NCBI GenBank assembly: GCA_026929865.2
Contig: CM049408.1
Location: 23,766,501-23,830,500 of the forward strand
Reading direction: 5' to 3'
Length of the DNA: 64,000 nt
Origin: Hyperoplus lanceolatus
Taxonomy: Eukaryota > Chordata > Actinopteri > Uranoscopiformes > Ammodytidae
This document shows, one piece after another, positions 1-11,382 of the stretch. Both the position numbers and the translations under genes were made by a program. The notes beneath the pieces are model-generated. The model was not told the origin of the DNA, did not search any database, and saw only the letters and a list, made by a program, of their open reading frames with translations. How positions within the stretch are numbered: the first letter of the stretch is position 1; every line of letters begins with the position of its first letter.

Positions 1-2
1 GT

Positions 3-47
3 ATCCTGGAATTAGAGGGACTCTCTCCAGAGTACTTTCAGTCCACG
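3..47 (+). CDS. mbip: mbip exon, third from last (5' end outside window)
   Basis: It encodes ILELEGLSPEYFQST in phase 0 and ends at a GTGAGT donor (48-53). Its acceptor is not in the window. Confidence 0.8.
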
Positions 48-1454
48 GTGAGTCCTGTGGCTTTAAAGGTATTTAATTATTCATCAATGTTCAGTCAGGG
101 TTCATACACAGGTCGTATGGTAATGGTTGTAATTTCAACATTTGTATTTTTTGTACTAGTGCGCTAATTTTAAGAATTACTTAATTTGCACAGATTATAT
201 ATAATCAAGTTGCTACAAGTCATAGGTGAACTCTTCCTTTGCTACTTAGAGCTGAACCCTGGATATTTATGGACCTCTTAAATTTAAATAATGGCACACA
301 TGCTTTGCGCAATAAATTTGCTCTTATTGGTGTGTGTGCGGGCAGTGCGGCATCTATATGCTTGTGCGCATGTACAAACAACAAATACAACATGGACCTG
401 GAAGTATTTAACATTGCTTCAATGTTTATATGAGCCCTATTTTCTTTTTTTATACTAGGTGAGTTTGTGGGTGGGGCTAATGGAGTTTCTCTTGGGATTT
501 CTCTTTTTCTATGTCTCTCCTCGAGTGACACATGGAGTCTAAGAAGCAATGTGTTTGGTTAGATTTACTTTAAATTTTAGGTCACTGCAGACAGCTCACT
601 CGAGAAACGACTATTTTTCACTGCACCAAAAAAAAAAAAAAAAAAAAACAAGAGACTCAAAATCTGTCAGTAAGTCATTTAGAGCCGGACAGACTGCTTC
701 CCAGACATGGGAAATACGAGTCGGTCCGCCGTCTGTTCACTTTATTGTGCTAAAGATGCTGCATGTCTCTTTCACACTGGTATTTCTCAGCACAGCATGC
801 TGCTTCTATGAGTACGCTGCTCTCCATCTGCCTTTGACTCACTGCGTGTTTGTTTGAGCAGAGCAAGAGATGTGGAGTGTCTTTGAATAAACTGATGGGG
901 CCTTTTTATATTCAGAGTACCACTTTTTCTCTCTCTCGTTATCTCTATCTCTCTCTCTCTATGGCAATTTTTGAAAGTACTGTAGTTGGGTGGTTGCTGA
1001 AGAGCTGTATACAGTTGGCCCACCATTTCAGGAACAACATTCTAACACTGAACAGCCAAGGAAGCTAAAGTAAAAACACAAACCAAAAAATTTATTTTAA
1101 ATGTCCTCTCAATGTATTGTGTATGTGTCTCTGAGTAAATTCTTGATTTGTTGAAGGGGAAATAAGACATTTTACTCACTAAAAACTAATTTTGTGTTGT
1201 TTTTGAAGAGTCATCTGCACAAGCGAGCAAAGACATCCCCTGCTCAGGTAACTGTTTGTTTTCGTTCACAGCACTTTGTAAGGGGAAGTTAACCTTGTTT
1301 GATCAATTGTATCTTATTATTTATGTATTTATTTTTTGTCCTTCAGGCCTGCAGTCTGACAGAGCTGGATGAGAAGATAATTGCGGTGAAAGCGGCACTG
1401 CTGAAGAGGGTGAATGAATTTGGACCAGGATACGGGTCAGAGTGTCCAATGTAA
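3..1454 (+). CDS. mbip: mbip, C-terminal end (last three coding exons; partial)
   Basis: MAP3K12-binding inhibitory protein 1: in vertebrates a nuclear subunit of the ADA2A-containing (ATAC) histone acetyltransferase complex, also described as an inhibitor of the DLK/MAP3K12 kinase. Three exons join in phase 0: 3-47, 1209-1247 and 1347-1454, each bounded by AG/GT, with a TAA stop at 1452-1454. The 62 residues read contain ILELEGLSPEYFQS followed by a basic KRAKTS stretch and then LTELDEKIIAVKAALLKR. These match, as I recall it, the human MBIP C-terminus (ILELEGISPEYFQS, then LAELDEKISALKQALL). The heptad-like leucine spacing fits the known C-terminal leucine-zipper region. The last residues (NEFGPGYGSECPM) differ from the human tail. 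The rest of the gene lies upstream of base 1. The second exon could use an AG two bases later, but that shifts the frame into an early stop, so 1209 is preferred. Confidence 0.85.
1209..1247 (+). CDS. mbip: mbip penultimate exon, 13 codons
   Basis: It encodes SHLHKRAKTSPAQ, a short basic, possibly nuclear-localising stretch, between a TTTTGAAG acceptor and a GTAACT donor. It keeps phase 0 on both sides. Confidence 0.8.
1347..1454 (+). CDS. mbip: mbip terminal coding exon
   Basis: The acceptor is a pyrimidine-rich tract ending CTTCAG. The exon encodes 35 residues starting ACSLTELDEKIIAVKAALLK, the end of the coiled-coil/leucine-zipper region, and stops at TAA. Confidence 0.85.
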   Translation, partial: ACSLTELDEKIIAVKAALLKRVNEFGPGYGSECPM

Positions 1455-1523
1455 CATATACACACAAACAGTCATCTGTACACCTTCCCTCTTCATAAGC
1501 AACATTCTCACTATATGCGATAA

Positions 1524-1638
1524 AATAAACCCACTAACATTCAATATGAGTTTCATTCCATGGTCATTACAGAGAGAAAAACTGTATTCCTCTAAATGGT
1601 TTTGTAATAAACTGAGATATAATTGCTCTGTAAATAAA
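1524..1638 (+). terminator. mbip polyadenylation signals
   Basis: Three AATAAA hexamers follow the mbip stop at 1524-1529, 1606-1611 and 1633-1638. The gene therefore probably has a short 3' UTR of about 100-200 bases. Which hexamer is used cannot be told from sequence. Confidence 0.55.
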
Positions 1639-2512
1639 GCTACTTTCTCTTTTATGAAACCTGCGACTCGTAATTTATCATGAGATTAATATGACGGCCA
1701 TTAACTGTAATTTGCAATAACCGGTCATTCCATTATTGGTAAAAAGAGAAATATTAACAAAAACTTCTACCAATGATTACTTTCATTTATATAAGTATGA
1801 AAACAGTCAAAAACCCAAACCCAGTAGTCGATAAACTATCAAACAGTAAAATGTTTACATTTCAAAGGTTGTATTTAGTCATTTAACTTAAATGATTGCA
1901 AAATGATCAGTTGTTACTGGTTATATGATAATTGATGATCAAGGAATTCTTCAAGCTATAATAGATAATGCACCTTAAACACAATATAATATTGAATTAA
2001 TTTATCATGGATAGTTTAAAATTTCCCCCTTTATGTTTAAAGCTGGAAAAGTGTGTGTGCGTTCATGTCTGTGTGTGTGTAATTGAGATGCCTCTGAGAG
2101 AGAGAGAGCACCTGATTTATCTGCCTGACTGCTGTGTGACGATGATCACCACTAATGGTTGTCATTATAACAAATGACCTGATTACTGCATCTCTGTTTG
2201 GAAAACATATTGGAGACCCAACAAACCAGCATTAAATGGGACGCTGCTGTGTTTGACACTGTGACATGTTTATAAAAAGGCTTTTAAGCTTCAACTGAGC
2301 GAGAGGCTGAAGCAGTAATGATCATTTTATTTTCCTGTTACGGGTTTAACTGTATTAGATTGTAACTGCAGTCAGGGATTGTTCGAGCTTTGCGGTTATT
2401 AAGGTATCTGTTTACAGTGGTAGAAGAAGAAAAAGTACCAATACAATGTAAAAGTATAGTACAACTGTTTTAGCTTGGGAAGATGGAGGTAGTTTGAACT
2501 GAATTGAACCAG

Positions 2513-2595
2513 GAACCCTGTAAAGCGTCTTTGAATGCATAGGCAATAAAGCGCTATATAAAACCTATCAATTATTATTATTATTATTATTATAA
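2513..2595 (+). repeat. Fish LINE/SINE-like 3' tail with (ATT)n end
   Basis: The sequence CCTGTAAAGCGTCTTTGAATG, then AAAGCGCTATATAAA, then an ATT microsatellite is a 3' end found on many dispersed teleost retroelements. No coding part is left upstream. The class is from recollection, not from a search. Confidence 0.5.
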
Positions 2596-5500
2596 TTGAA
2601 CTATGAGTGATTGACATTTTGGTATTTTAGTCCAGAGTTTGGCAACCTAGGGGTCGGCTCCCCTCCAAAGGGTCACAGGATAAATCTAAGGGAGACAAGA
2701 GATGATAAAGGGGATAGAAAAGAGATGAAAAACAAAATTATGTGGCACAAATTTCTATTTAAAAATGTTTGGACTTAGTTTTTCTAGTCTTTCCTTTTTT
2801 ATTATGAAGTATTGTATTGTTATTGTTAACCCTTTCAGCTTCAGAAAGTTATTCAAATGAAAAGTCGTTTTAATGGAAATGCTAACAACACCTAGACATC
2901 TAAAATGTGACGGGACAGGAGGCCAAACGTAGATGCCATTTGTATTTATTTTTTTGTCTTAAGCCATGTAAGAAACCCCAGGTTTAATCTTTAACGATCT
3001 AATGTATTTCATAATTTTATCAGATGTTTTAATTTCAATGTATGTGTTATCTTACCCACTGAACTGGAATAATGTGTATTTTAAAGAACCTTATAGGGAC
3101 TGGGATTTCAAATAAGCCTTGGTTATAAACCTTGTATAATTGGCATATTTATACTATTGTGGAGTATAATGTAATGCATTTCTCTAAAATGTAGAGGAGT
3201 GGAGATGTGAATTAACATTTAATGGAAATAAAAACACAGGTAATATACCACAGAATTGTACAGAGGTAGGGTGCCTGAATAGATGTACTTGCTAACCAAG
3301 GCTTTCTTTTTGAGACAAGTTTAAAAGAGGAATGTAACAACTTTCTCAATGACATCCACCTTTTTTAAAAACTTAAACCTCTTACATTCTGTTTCGAATA
3401 ATAAAAATGTCCTTATAAGCAGGTACCTTGACCAGTTCATGGTTGACTATAAAACGAAAGCAGATTCTCTTAGGGTGACAGGATTGAAGTTTACAATACT
3501 ACAAAATGTAACTCATTTAAAGCTTCTACTCATGGAACAATAAGACAAGATTTTAAAAAGTATTTTGCAACAGGTGGGACTGACAGAAACAGCAAAAAAA
3601 GCAACGTTCTTACGTCTTTGTTAATTTCTGAAAATCCCCCTTTCCTTTCCTTTGCAGTTGCTTTTTGTATGTCCCGTCAAGATTTGTTTCAGAGTTGATT
3701 GATGGAGTGACCTGAATACAATAGAAGGTGTTGCATTGTGTATTTTTTTGGAAGTTATTTAATTCTCAACACGGAAATGTTTTTTCAACCCTGGCTTTCA
3801 GGTGTATACCTCGCTTGTTCGTACTCTGTCCGTCTCTTGCTCATAGACTGGAACCTTCTGGGGCAACAAGGGGCCACAATGCGCTTGGAAGGGGAGCACT
3901 TGAGCTGCAGGGACGTGGATGGATGTAGAAGGGGGGGTTGGGTGGGGTGCTCATTGTTCCCCCTGGGGCTTTTGTCTCAGACACAGTCCCCCTTATGAGG
4001 GTTAATAAGGACAAATTGGCCCGAGTGTAACAAATGGATTATAGGGTTGGACAAAAGCTTGTATTTTGTGGGGCTGCGTTTGCTGGGATCCACCCATCAT
4101 CTGCCCATTGAGCCCGGCACACTGACTAGCGTCTACATGAAGTGTCTCACTAAATATCTCATTATCTTTATCCTGTCAGTTGTATATTACCTTAGCACAT
4201 TATGCGTGCAGTTTTCCTACAGTGAATTTAACCGAAAAGTAAAGTTTATGTCACATGCCGTTTTTAATCTCTGCAATTAACCGTGGCTTTACTTCCTACA
4301 GTTTATGTCAAGAATATAAAGTCAAAATGTCAACATTAGTGTCAGTGGTTAGTGCGCTAAGGTTGGGTGGGCATAGTGTAACCCTTTTCAAATGAACAAA
4401 GAACCACTTCCTCATTGACTCTATGTAATTCCTGCCTGTCAGTCAGTCCTCCCTCGGCCCTGATTTTCTTGTTATGTCCTTGGGAACCTTGGCAAAAAGA
4501 CATAGAGGTTGTTCCTCGTCTTCTATGGGTCCGGTTGTATTTTTTGGTGGGGTCGCAGGAGAGGATTCATATCCATTCATATCTCACAAACTCTTCTTAA
4601 TGGGCTCCAAAGCCCTCCAGAAAGAAAGCCCTTTCCTGTGACTAGTCAGCTCCAGTCTTTATTCATCTGTGGCTCCGTGTCAAAAAAGACTGTTGCTCGT
4701 TTGTGCCCCGAACAATGAGGAACAAGGCTAAATCTCTAGCCGGGAACAAAGGATAGAAAACAGGCTTTTCACTCTGTAGAACATTAGATTCTGACACATT
4801 TTGCAATGGCAGTTTTTCCCCATCCTGAGTGCTGTGGCTCTGGTCCTTTTAAAGAGACCACCTGTTGGCAACAGGCCTGTTCTTCATTACGACAGCCCTA
4901 TTATCACAGGATGAGAAGTGCCACAGGCTAACTTTTTTAAGTTAACCCTGCTGCAGCCTTCCAAAACTGGCAGATTGGGAAACATAAATTACATTTTAGC
5001 GATGGAAAATCTATTTCTGCTGGTAATTTTCTATCTTGTATTTGAACATGGGCTTGAGTTGGAAGTAGGCTATGTTCTTGTCCTTTTCAGTTAGAAATGC
5101 CACAAATAAAGCAACCCGAACGTATGCAGCTTGAATGTTCGATAAGTACAGAGATAGATTTGTCAGATTATGCATTGTTAGAAGAAAACCCGAACCTACT
5201 TACTGTAAAGTTGTTGATGACGATCTTTTATTTCTGGTGTCTGGAGGGCTTTTTCTCTTCATTTGAAAGCAGATTTGAGCAATTTTCACTCTCCAAAACA
5301 TTAGCATAACTACGGCATGATAATGATTTTTACAACTGTGTAAAATAAAAGTACTGTAGGTGGTGATGCGAAGCAATCAAGTGCATACTTTGGCTTTGAA
5401 TTGGACATGGTAAACACAGGCTGACGGAAGTGGTTTGCTTTATGTTTTTGTGTGGAGAGTTTAAAGATGGTGTTAAATAATTTATGCTTTTCATAGCTTG

Positions 5501-5633
5501 GTAAGCCCACGGATACACCAGCGAAATATAAAAAGAAGTTGCATTTTTCATGAATAATCTTTGTAGGGAAATTGGTTGTGTAAGCACAAAGCTTACACAC
5601 AGGAAAATTGTTTGTTGTTCACCCTTTATAAAA

Positions 5634-5844
5634 AGGTGAATTAATCGATTCCGGAGAAAGCTTGTCGACCATATCACTTTGTCAAAATCAGTAAATATTT
5701 CCAAATGATCCAGTATTTATGCACAGCCAAGGCTCTCTAAACGAGTAAGTATACTAAGGGGGCCTATCGTAGCAAGCAACATGCCCATATTTGACCACAA
5801 ATATTTTTGACAACAAGAGTTCTCCAGAATTGCTGACTCCACCT
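5634..5844. mobile_element. TTAA-type MITE, copy 1 of a local family
   Basis: This non-autonomous DNA element has imperfect terminal inverted repeats. The left end begins AGGTGAATTAATCGATTCCGG and the right end is the complement of AGGTGGAGTCAGCAATTCTGG, followed by TTAA (5845-5848). It shares internal words with the copies at 44.1 and 53.3 kb (for example GGGGGCCTATCGTAGCAAGC and TTTTTGACAACAAG). It is the most diverged of the three, and the left TTAA is not preserved. The TTAA target and AG termini fit Kolobok-like or piggyBac-like elements. Confidence 0.7.
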
Positions 5845-8800
5845 TTAAGTCTATATTAAAACAACAAATACCTCTGCCATGCTCATGCCATCACTGTCGG
5901 TGGACACCCGATGCAGTCGCACTTGTTTCATGTTCAAAAACATCCAGAGGAGGGAGGGGGGCACAAATGCACCTGTGACCCTCCCCCCAAAGCAGACTGC
6001 CTAAGAGAGGATCCCCCTGCAGCCCACAGACTTCAACAAGAGGCAGTCAGCTGCTCTCTGTGGCCCTGCTGCACGGCCCTGGGCTCTCTGGAGTTAAATG
6101 TGCCTGTGATATTGCCAGGAGGGAGCAGCGGGAGTTGAATTCAGGCAATTACAATCAAGTCAGGGCATAGTTAGTGCGTGGGCTCTGGCAGCACCTGAGC
6201 TGGATGCTGATGAGACACTTAGCCCCAAACCCTCACGCATTGGCCCAGACCCCCTCCCCCCTTTTCCCTCTCTCTTCCCACAGTAGCAGACCCCCTACTG
6301 GACACTTCTACTTCCCTTCACCTCATTTAGGCCTCTAGAGCTCTCTCACCCCTTCCCCCTCTAGAGCTCTGGCCCTCACATTGCAATGCTTCCGTCTTTT
6401 ATATAGGTGGCGTGGAGTACTGCACCCAATCACTCTTCATTCATTCACACTGTACGATAATGAACAACTACTCCGATATTGTCCTTCAAGCACCTGTGCA
6501 TAGCAGAGCTTTGAACATTGTGCCGAGTTCTTGAGAAGTATATGTGAAGAGTGACTTCTCTTGAAGACATAAAAGAAGCTACAGGTAAGTATAGATAAGT
6601 CGCTATTGATCATTCCAACGTTTATGTGTAGAAGAAGGAACCTTAAGAAGAGTCTTTACCAGTCATGCCACAAAGTTCAAGCCCCATCGCACCGCCATTG
6701 CTGCAAGGATTTTTACTTACAGGTGGCTGACTATAGGACTCTGTGTCCTTATGGCGACAGAAAGAGAGAATGGAAAGGGTGGTGCTGTTCTTGAATATCT
6801 ATGACCCAAGAATATGGAGTCAGGCATCACAACAACACTCTTATCCCCTTTTCCCAATAAGATGCTCTCAGCTCGTTCTGAGGGAAAGCCTCCCGACTCC
6901 CGCCCTCTCTCAGCCACCACACTTTGCTGAAGTGTCATTAGGATCGTAAAGGGCAGGTTGCCATATAACTTGGATTGCTGTGGATGTATGGACTCATAGA
7001 GCCACCATATTTTGAATGTAAAGGTCTGAGTATGACGTCTTGTACGAGGGGGCCATACTGGTGGGCTACACTTGGCTGATTCTTCATCTGTAGTCAGTGT
7101 GCATGTATCCTTCATGTATCGCTTTAGTGCTCTGTTTTGTGAGATTGCTAGCTTTGCTCTCCAATCCACTTTCATTGTCTATCTGTGGCTGTGCTTGTTA
7201 GTTAGAGCCGGGGCATAGTATTTGGCAGAGCCAAGGGGAAAGGTGGAACACCTCTTTCACGATTTTTTGCCATAATGGTTGTCTTTTGATTTTTTCCCCT
7301 GGGCTTTGGATACTACCAGGGATTGTCTCTTTGAAATTATTCCATTTTGGCAGAGAAAAAGAAAATGGATTGCGCTGATCCTGTTTTGTTCCTGGGGGGA
7401 CGGCAGCAGTATTATCCCGGGCTGACACCGTTGGCGAAGAGGCAATCACAGTGGCCCTCGCTCTGACAAAAACACTCCATCTGCAAGGAGAGGAGGAAAT
7501 CACACCACAATGATGCCTGACTCTTCTGCCTCACTCTGGCAGCTGGGCCCTGGGACCCATGAACTGCTACACAACCGCCACCACAATGGCTGTTATAGGA
7601 ACGCACAAACACCTCACTACAAATCAGCAGCTGTAACACACAAAGGCAATGCACCTGCCATCACACAACAAGAACAGGGCGTATTTGTTCAAAAAGTTTC
7701 TTTGGCTGCTCAAGACTGGTTAGAGTGGTCTCTGCTTTATCTCCCGCATTCTTATTAAAGTGGCTACGAGGAACTTTCCATCTTTGTTGAATCTAGTGCC
7801 CCCTTTGTTTTAAGACACAGGCGCCATGCGTTTGTTAAGGAGGTGAGTGAAAGAGAGACTGCAGGAATCATTGTGATGAGGTCATGTATTTATATGTGAC
7901 TATGTAAGATTATTAATGGTAATATGACGATGGTGAAGTACCGTTCGGGAAACAGGATGTTCCGGTCTGCCTGTCGTGAATCGTTGATGGTCTCGTTTGC
8001 TGTTAAAGGTCATTTATGATCTTCAGAGAAAAAATGTGACTGTTTCATGCATATTTAAGATTTCCTCATAGTCTCATAGTTTTGTAGAGCTTGAGACAAA
8101 TTAATCCACAGTACATTTTTTAAAGTTTTAAACCCGCTTAGCCAACTGTTTACTCTTACAGAAACACAAATGCCATTAGGATGTCAAACACGTGCACACA
8201 CTTTAAAAACACACACCAGATGAAAGATAAGCCGCTGTGTAGCTTTGCCTGTTAGTATTCAGGAGTTTCACCTCTCTCCCTCCGTGTTCCATACCTGGGG
8301 ATCAAACGCACCTCTTTGTGAGAGAGGCCTGACCCCCTGCTATTAGCAAACAGAAGAGAGCCCAGCTGACACCACTCTTGAGATGTGCCATGCAGACGGA
8401 GGCCTGTGATTACAACACAATCCTGAGGAGACAACCCTCCACCCTGCTCCAGCCCCAACCGCCTGCAACTCCCCCAACACACACACATCCCTCACATCCC
8501 TCACCCCGGCACACCGACACCTCTCCTTCACCACAAATTCACCTATCTCTGAAATAGATGTTAATCTCTCGCTCAATTGGTTGCCTCTAAGACCCTCGTT
8601 GACACACATATAGCCATGCCCAGCCCATGAATAATCAATAGGGCTCTATTTTAGTGGACATATTTCCCAGAACAGGTCATTTCTCGTGACTATTACTGCC
8701 GCAGGGAGAGGAGCTTTATCTAGAATACAGTGAAACGGTGATATGTTGCTCTGTCTAGTGCCTTTATGGCGCCACGTGAAAACGAATGAAGGTAAAGCGG

Positions 8801-10113
8801 TGGGGGAATTATTTTTTTGCGAGAGAGGCAGATGCTCAAGTGGGTCTTCCGATAGCAGATGAGCAAACCCTCAATGCAAAACCCCTCATACATACTAGAG
8901 AATAGTAATGTACAAACACATGCAACATGCATGTGCACATGCGTCCAGTCTTCCTGCCAGGTAGACCAAAAAAATCTTTCTGAAATATATTTTCTACTTT
9001 TCTTTCCTGGTCTCTGTGTCTTGTTGACACACACACACACACGTGCGCATGCACGTGTGCGCTCACACACACTAACACACACACACACACACACTTGTGC
9101 ACACACACAAGAAGAAAACTTCAATTCTATCTGCAGGGGCAGAAATCAATCTCACATCTCTTTAGTTAATCCGCAATGGCTCTCTACAGATCCTGACACT
9201 AATAAGGTATTGAGCAGGTGAGGCCAGGGGCTGAGGAGCAGAACAGAGGGAGAGGAGAGGCCTGCAGTCTGGGGCCTGACTGGCGGCTGGCACTGTTCCA
9301 GTGCAATTATGGGGCTTGTGTTTGGGAGAGAAGGGTGCAGGAAAGAAGCAGCAGAGATAGAAGAGAGAGAGAGAGAGAGAGAGGCATAGAGAAAGAGGGG
9401 GTGGGGGAAAAAATTGATCCCATCTGTGGTATGATGGTTAATTAAAGCAGCTCTTGAGCAGCCCAAGGATGAGAGGCTTGGCTGGGCTCCTGGAGGCACA
9501 GCTCTGATTACTCACACAGAATGGATGGTTTCTTAGCAATGAAAGGAGGAGGCCAAGAGCTGCCTGGTGGGGTGCACAGACGACATCAAGGAGGAGAGAC
9601 ATGTGCATGCCGCACACTCACACATGTACATGCACGCACACGTGCAAATGGACTCACACACACACACTTGCATGCGCATGCGTACATATACATATGTAAA
9701 CACTCATGTCACACACATGTATACATCACAGACCCTGTAAACACGAGTGCAAACATCATCAAATTATATCAAAATAAGTGCATCAGGAAACTAATCAGAT
9801 ATAATGTGAGGCCACTAAGTGCGATTTTCCACAACAAGGAGAGCACAGGAGGTTAATGACGAAACAACCTAAATTCATCTAATGTAGCTCAAGGTACAGA
9901 TTATAGATTTTGTTAGAAGAATATATCGTTCTTAATGGAGTTTCACTGTAAGAAACCCGTAATCTTTAAGAGGACGTACAAATGAAATTATACTATCCTC
10001 TTTTTTTCTAATACTACTATTGTAATCCATCACATACCTGAATAAGAACACACTGATTTTGCCTCCCATTCCCCCAGTCATTAAATGTTCATCTTATCTT
10101 ACCATTACATTAA

Positions 10114-10408
10114 AGGAATACTTCACCCATACGGAACCAGCGTTCTATCATTATAAAATAACTATTATAATATAATGAATGAGGTTTTTCTTCCCTCAGT
10201 CTTCCCTTAGTCTTCCCTTGGCCCAGCTGTCCTGTTAATCCTAACATCACAGTAAGGAAACTGTAGGGTTAGACAGTGAGACCATACAACACTCTTTCTG
10301 CCTTTTCTCAGGCTAAGATGATCCGATTTCAATTTTTTTTGCACATTTATACTAAATAGGATCTCCGAGTTCAATACACCTTCATATTCCAACCGGTGAA
10401 GTAGGCCT
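10114..10408. mobile_element. TTAA-flanked MITE with hybrid ends
   Basis: It is bounded by perfect TTAA duplications at 10110-10113 and 10409-10412. The left end (AGGAATACTTCACC) and right end (complement of AGGCCTACTTCACC) form a 14-bp imperfect inverted repeat. Bases 10110-10216 match 20741-20847 with one mismatch. The last 130 bases or so match the right half of the element at 38040-38420. It encodes nothing. Confidence 0.85.
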
Positions 10409-10412
10409 TTAA

Positions 10413-11382
10413 AATAGCACCAACACCCTTTACACCCACCTCATTGACATTCATGGATCTCTCAAATTAAGAGGGCATGGGTGACATCACTGGCACTTTG
10501 GAAAGACCCCACCCCCCTATGGTGAGATCTGGTATTGCAAAACATGGCGACGCAAAAAAAGAAAATAAGTGTCTTCATTTCTACTCACACACAAACACAT
10601 ATTAAAGACAACTTTTACTTGCATTTATTAAATTGCTAGTGTTCAATGCTTTATAGCTTTATCGTAATGTTTTGATCATTGATGTGAAAAAAGCTTTTCT
10701 TCGTCCTAATGTTGCCTGATAAAACAACTATCACTGTGACCATATAAAACAATGGTCCTTGAAAGATGATATGTAGGTGGAACAGACAGCCCGCCTTTCT
10801 GTTTTTATAAAGTTGAAGATATAATCATACCCTCAGAGTTAGAGAGGGGTTATAATAAACCTCTAAATCTGAGGTGTGTATGAATTATGTATATGGCGAT
10901 GATTTGATGGCTGCAAACTAGAAAAGAGGGTGCAAACGGCTGATTGAGGTGCGCCACGCGGAGCATCGCTCGCCGGCATGTCTCCTGGTGCAGACAGCCG
11001 AGGTCAGGGCCCGTGCTAATTGGTGTCGGGCCGAACGCTTGAGAGCTAAATGAGAAAATTACACGTTCTGGGATGGAATCAGCTGCAGTTGTTAAGGGAG
11101 CCTTTTACAGTGCGGCGGCAGCAATCGTATCTGTGTGACGGAGACAGCTGTCTGGCTCTCTGTTTGTTGGGGAGGAAGGAGATTTAGAAGGTAAACTTTT
11201 GTATTTTAAGGTGTGAGAGAGCTTTGTTTTACATACACAGCCCCACCCATTAAATATACAAACCGTGCCTGAGCATTTGTGGCTAAAGTGCAATTGTTCT
11301 ACGTAGGCCTATATAGCCTACCCCAAACACATGATGTGATGTTCAAGGCATTGAAAAATGGGTAACACTTTACAATAAGGTA
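10413..11382. other. Gene-free interval with a GC-richer block
   Basis: No gene was recognised. The part from about 10,920 to 11,115 has higher complexity and GC content than its surroundings, with no repeat signature; it is a candidate conserved non-coding element. Just before the minisatellite (about 11,361-11,382) lies GGGTAACACTTTACAATAAGG, a word found at the edge of several dispersed fish repeats. Confidence 0.5.

Larger units (their letters stand above)
1639..10109. other. Gene-free interval, start of the 40-kb desert
   Basis: No open frame here has splice signals or family motifs that I can support. The stretch is AT-rich to about 5.6 kb. It holds a LINE/SINE-like 3' tail near 2.5 kb, a degraded hAT-like left end at about 2.63 kb and one MITE at 5.63 kb. 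From about 5.9 to 9.6 kb it is more GC-balanced and single-copy, with CA-rich tracts around 9.0-9.1 and 9.6-9.7 kb. The 8.23-8.62 kb part is a candidate regulatory block. Confidence 0.6.

Noticed and set aside
2633..2900. hAT-like left end (CAGAGTTTGGCAACCTAGGGG) with a full element behind it
   Set aside because: The left end resembles a common fish hAT repeat, but no matching right end or target duplication could be found, so I do not call it as an element with boundaries.
6717..7175. 152-codon reverse-strand frame at about 7 kb
   Set aside because: No motif, no splice sites at sensible places, no similarity to any family I know; chance frame in GC-balanced DNA.
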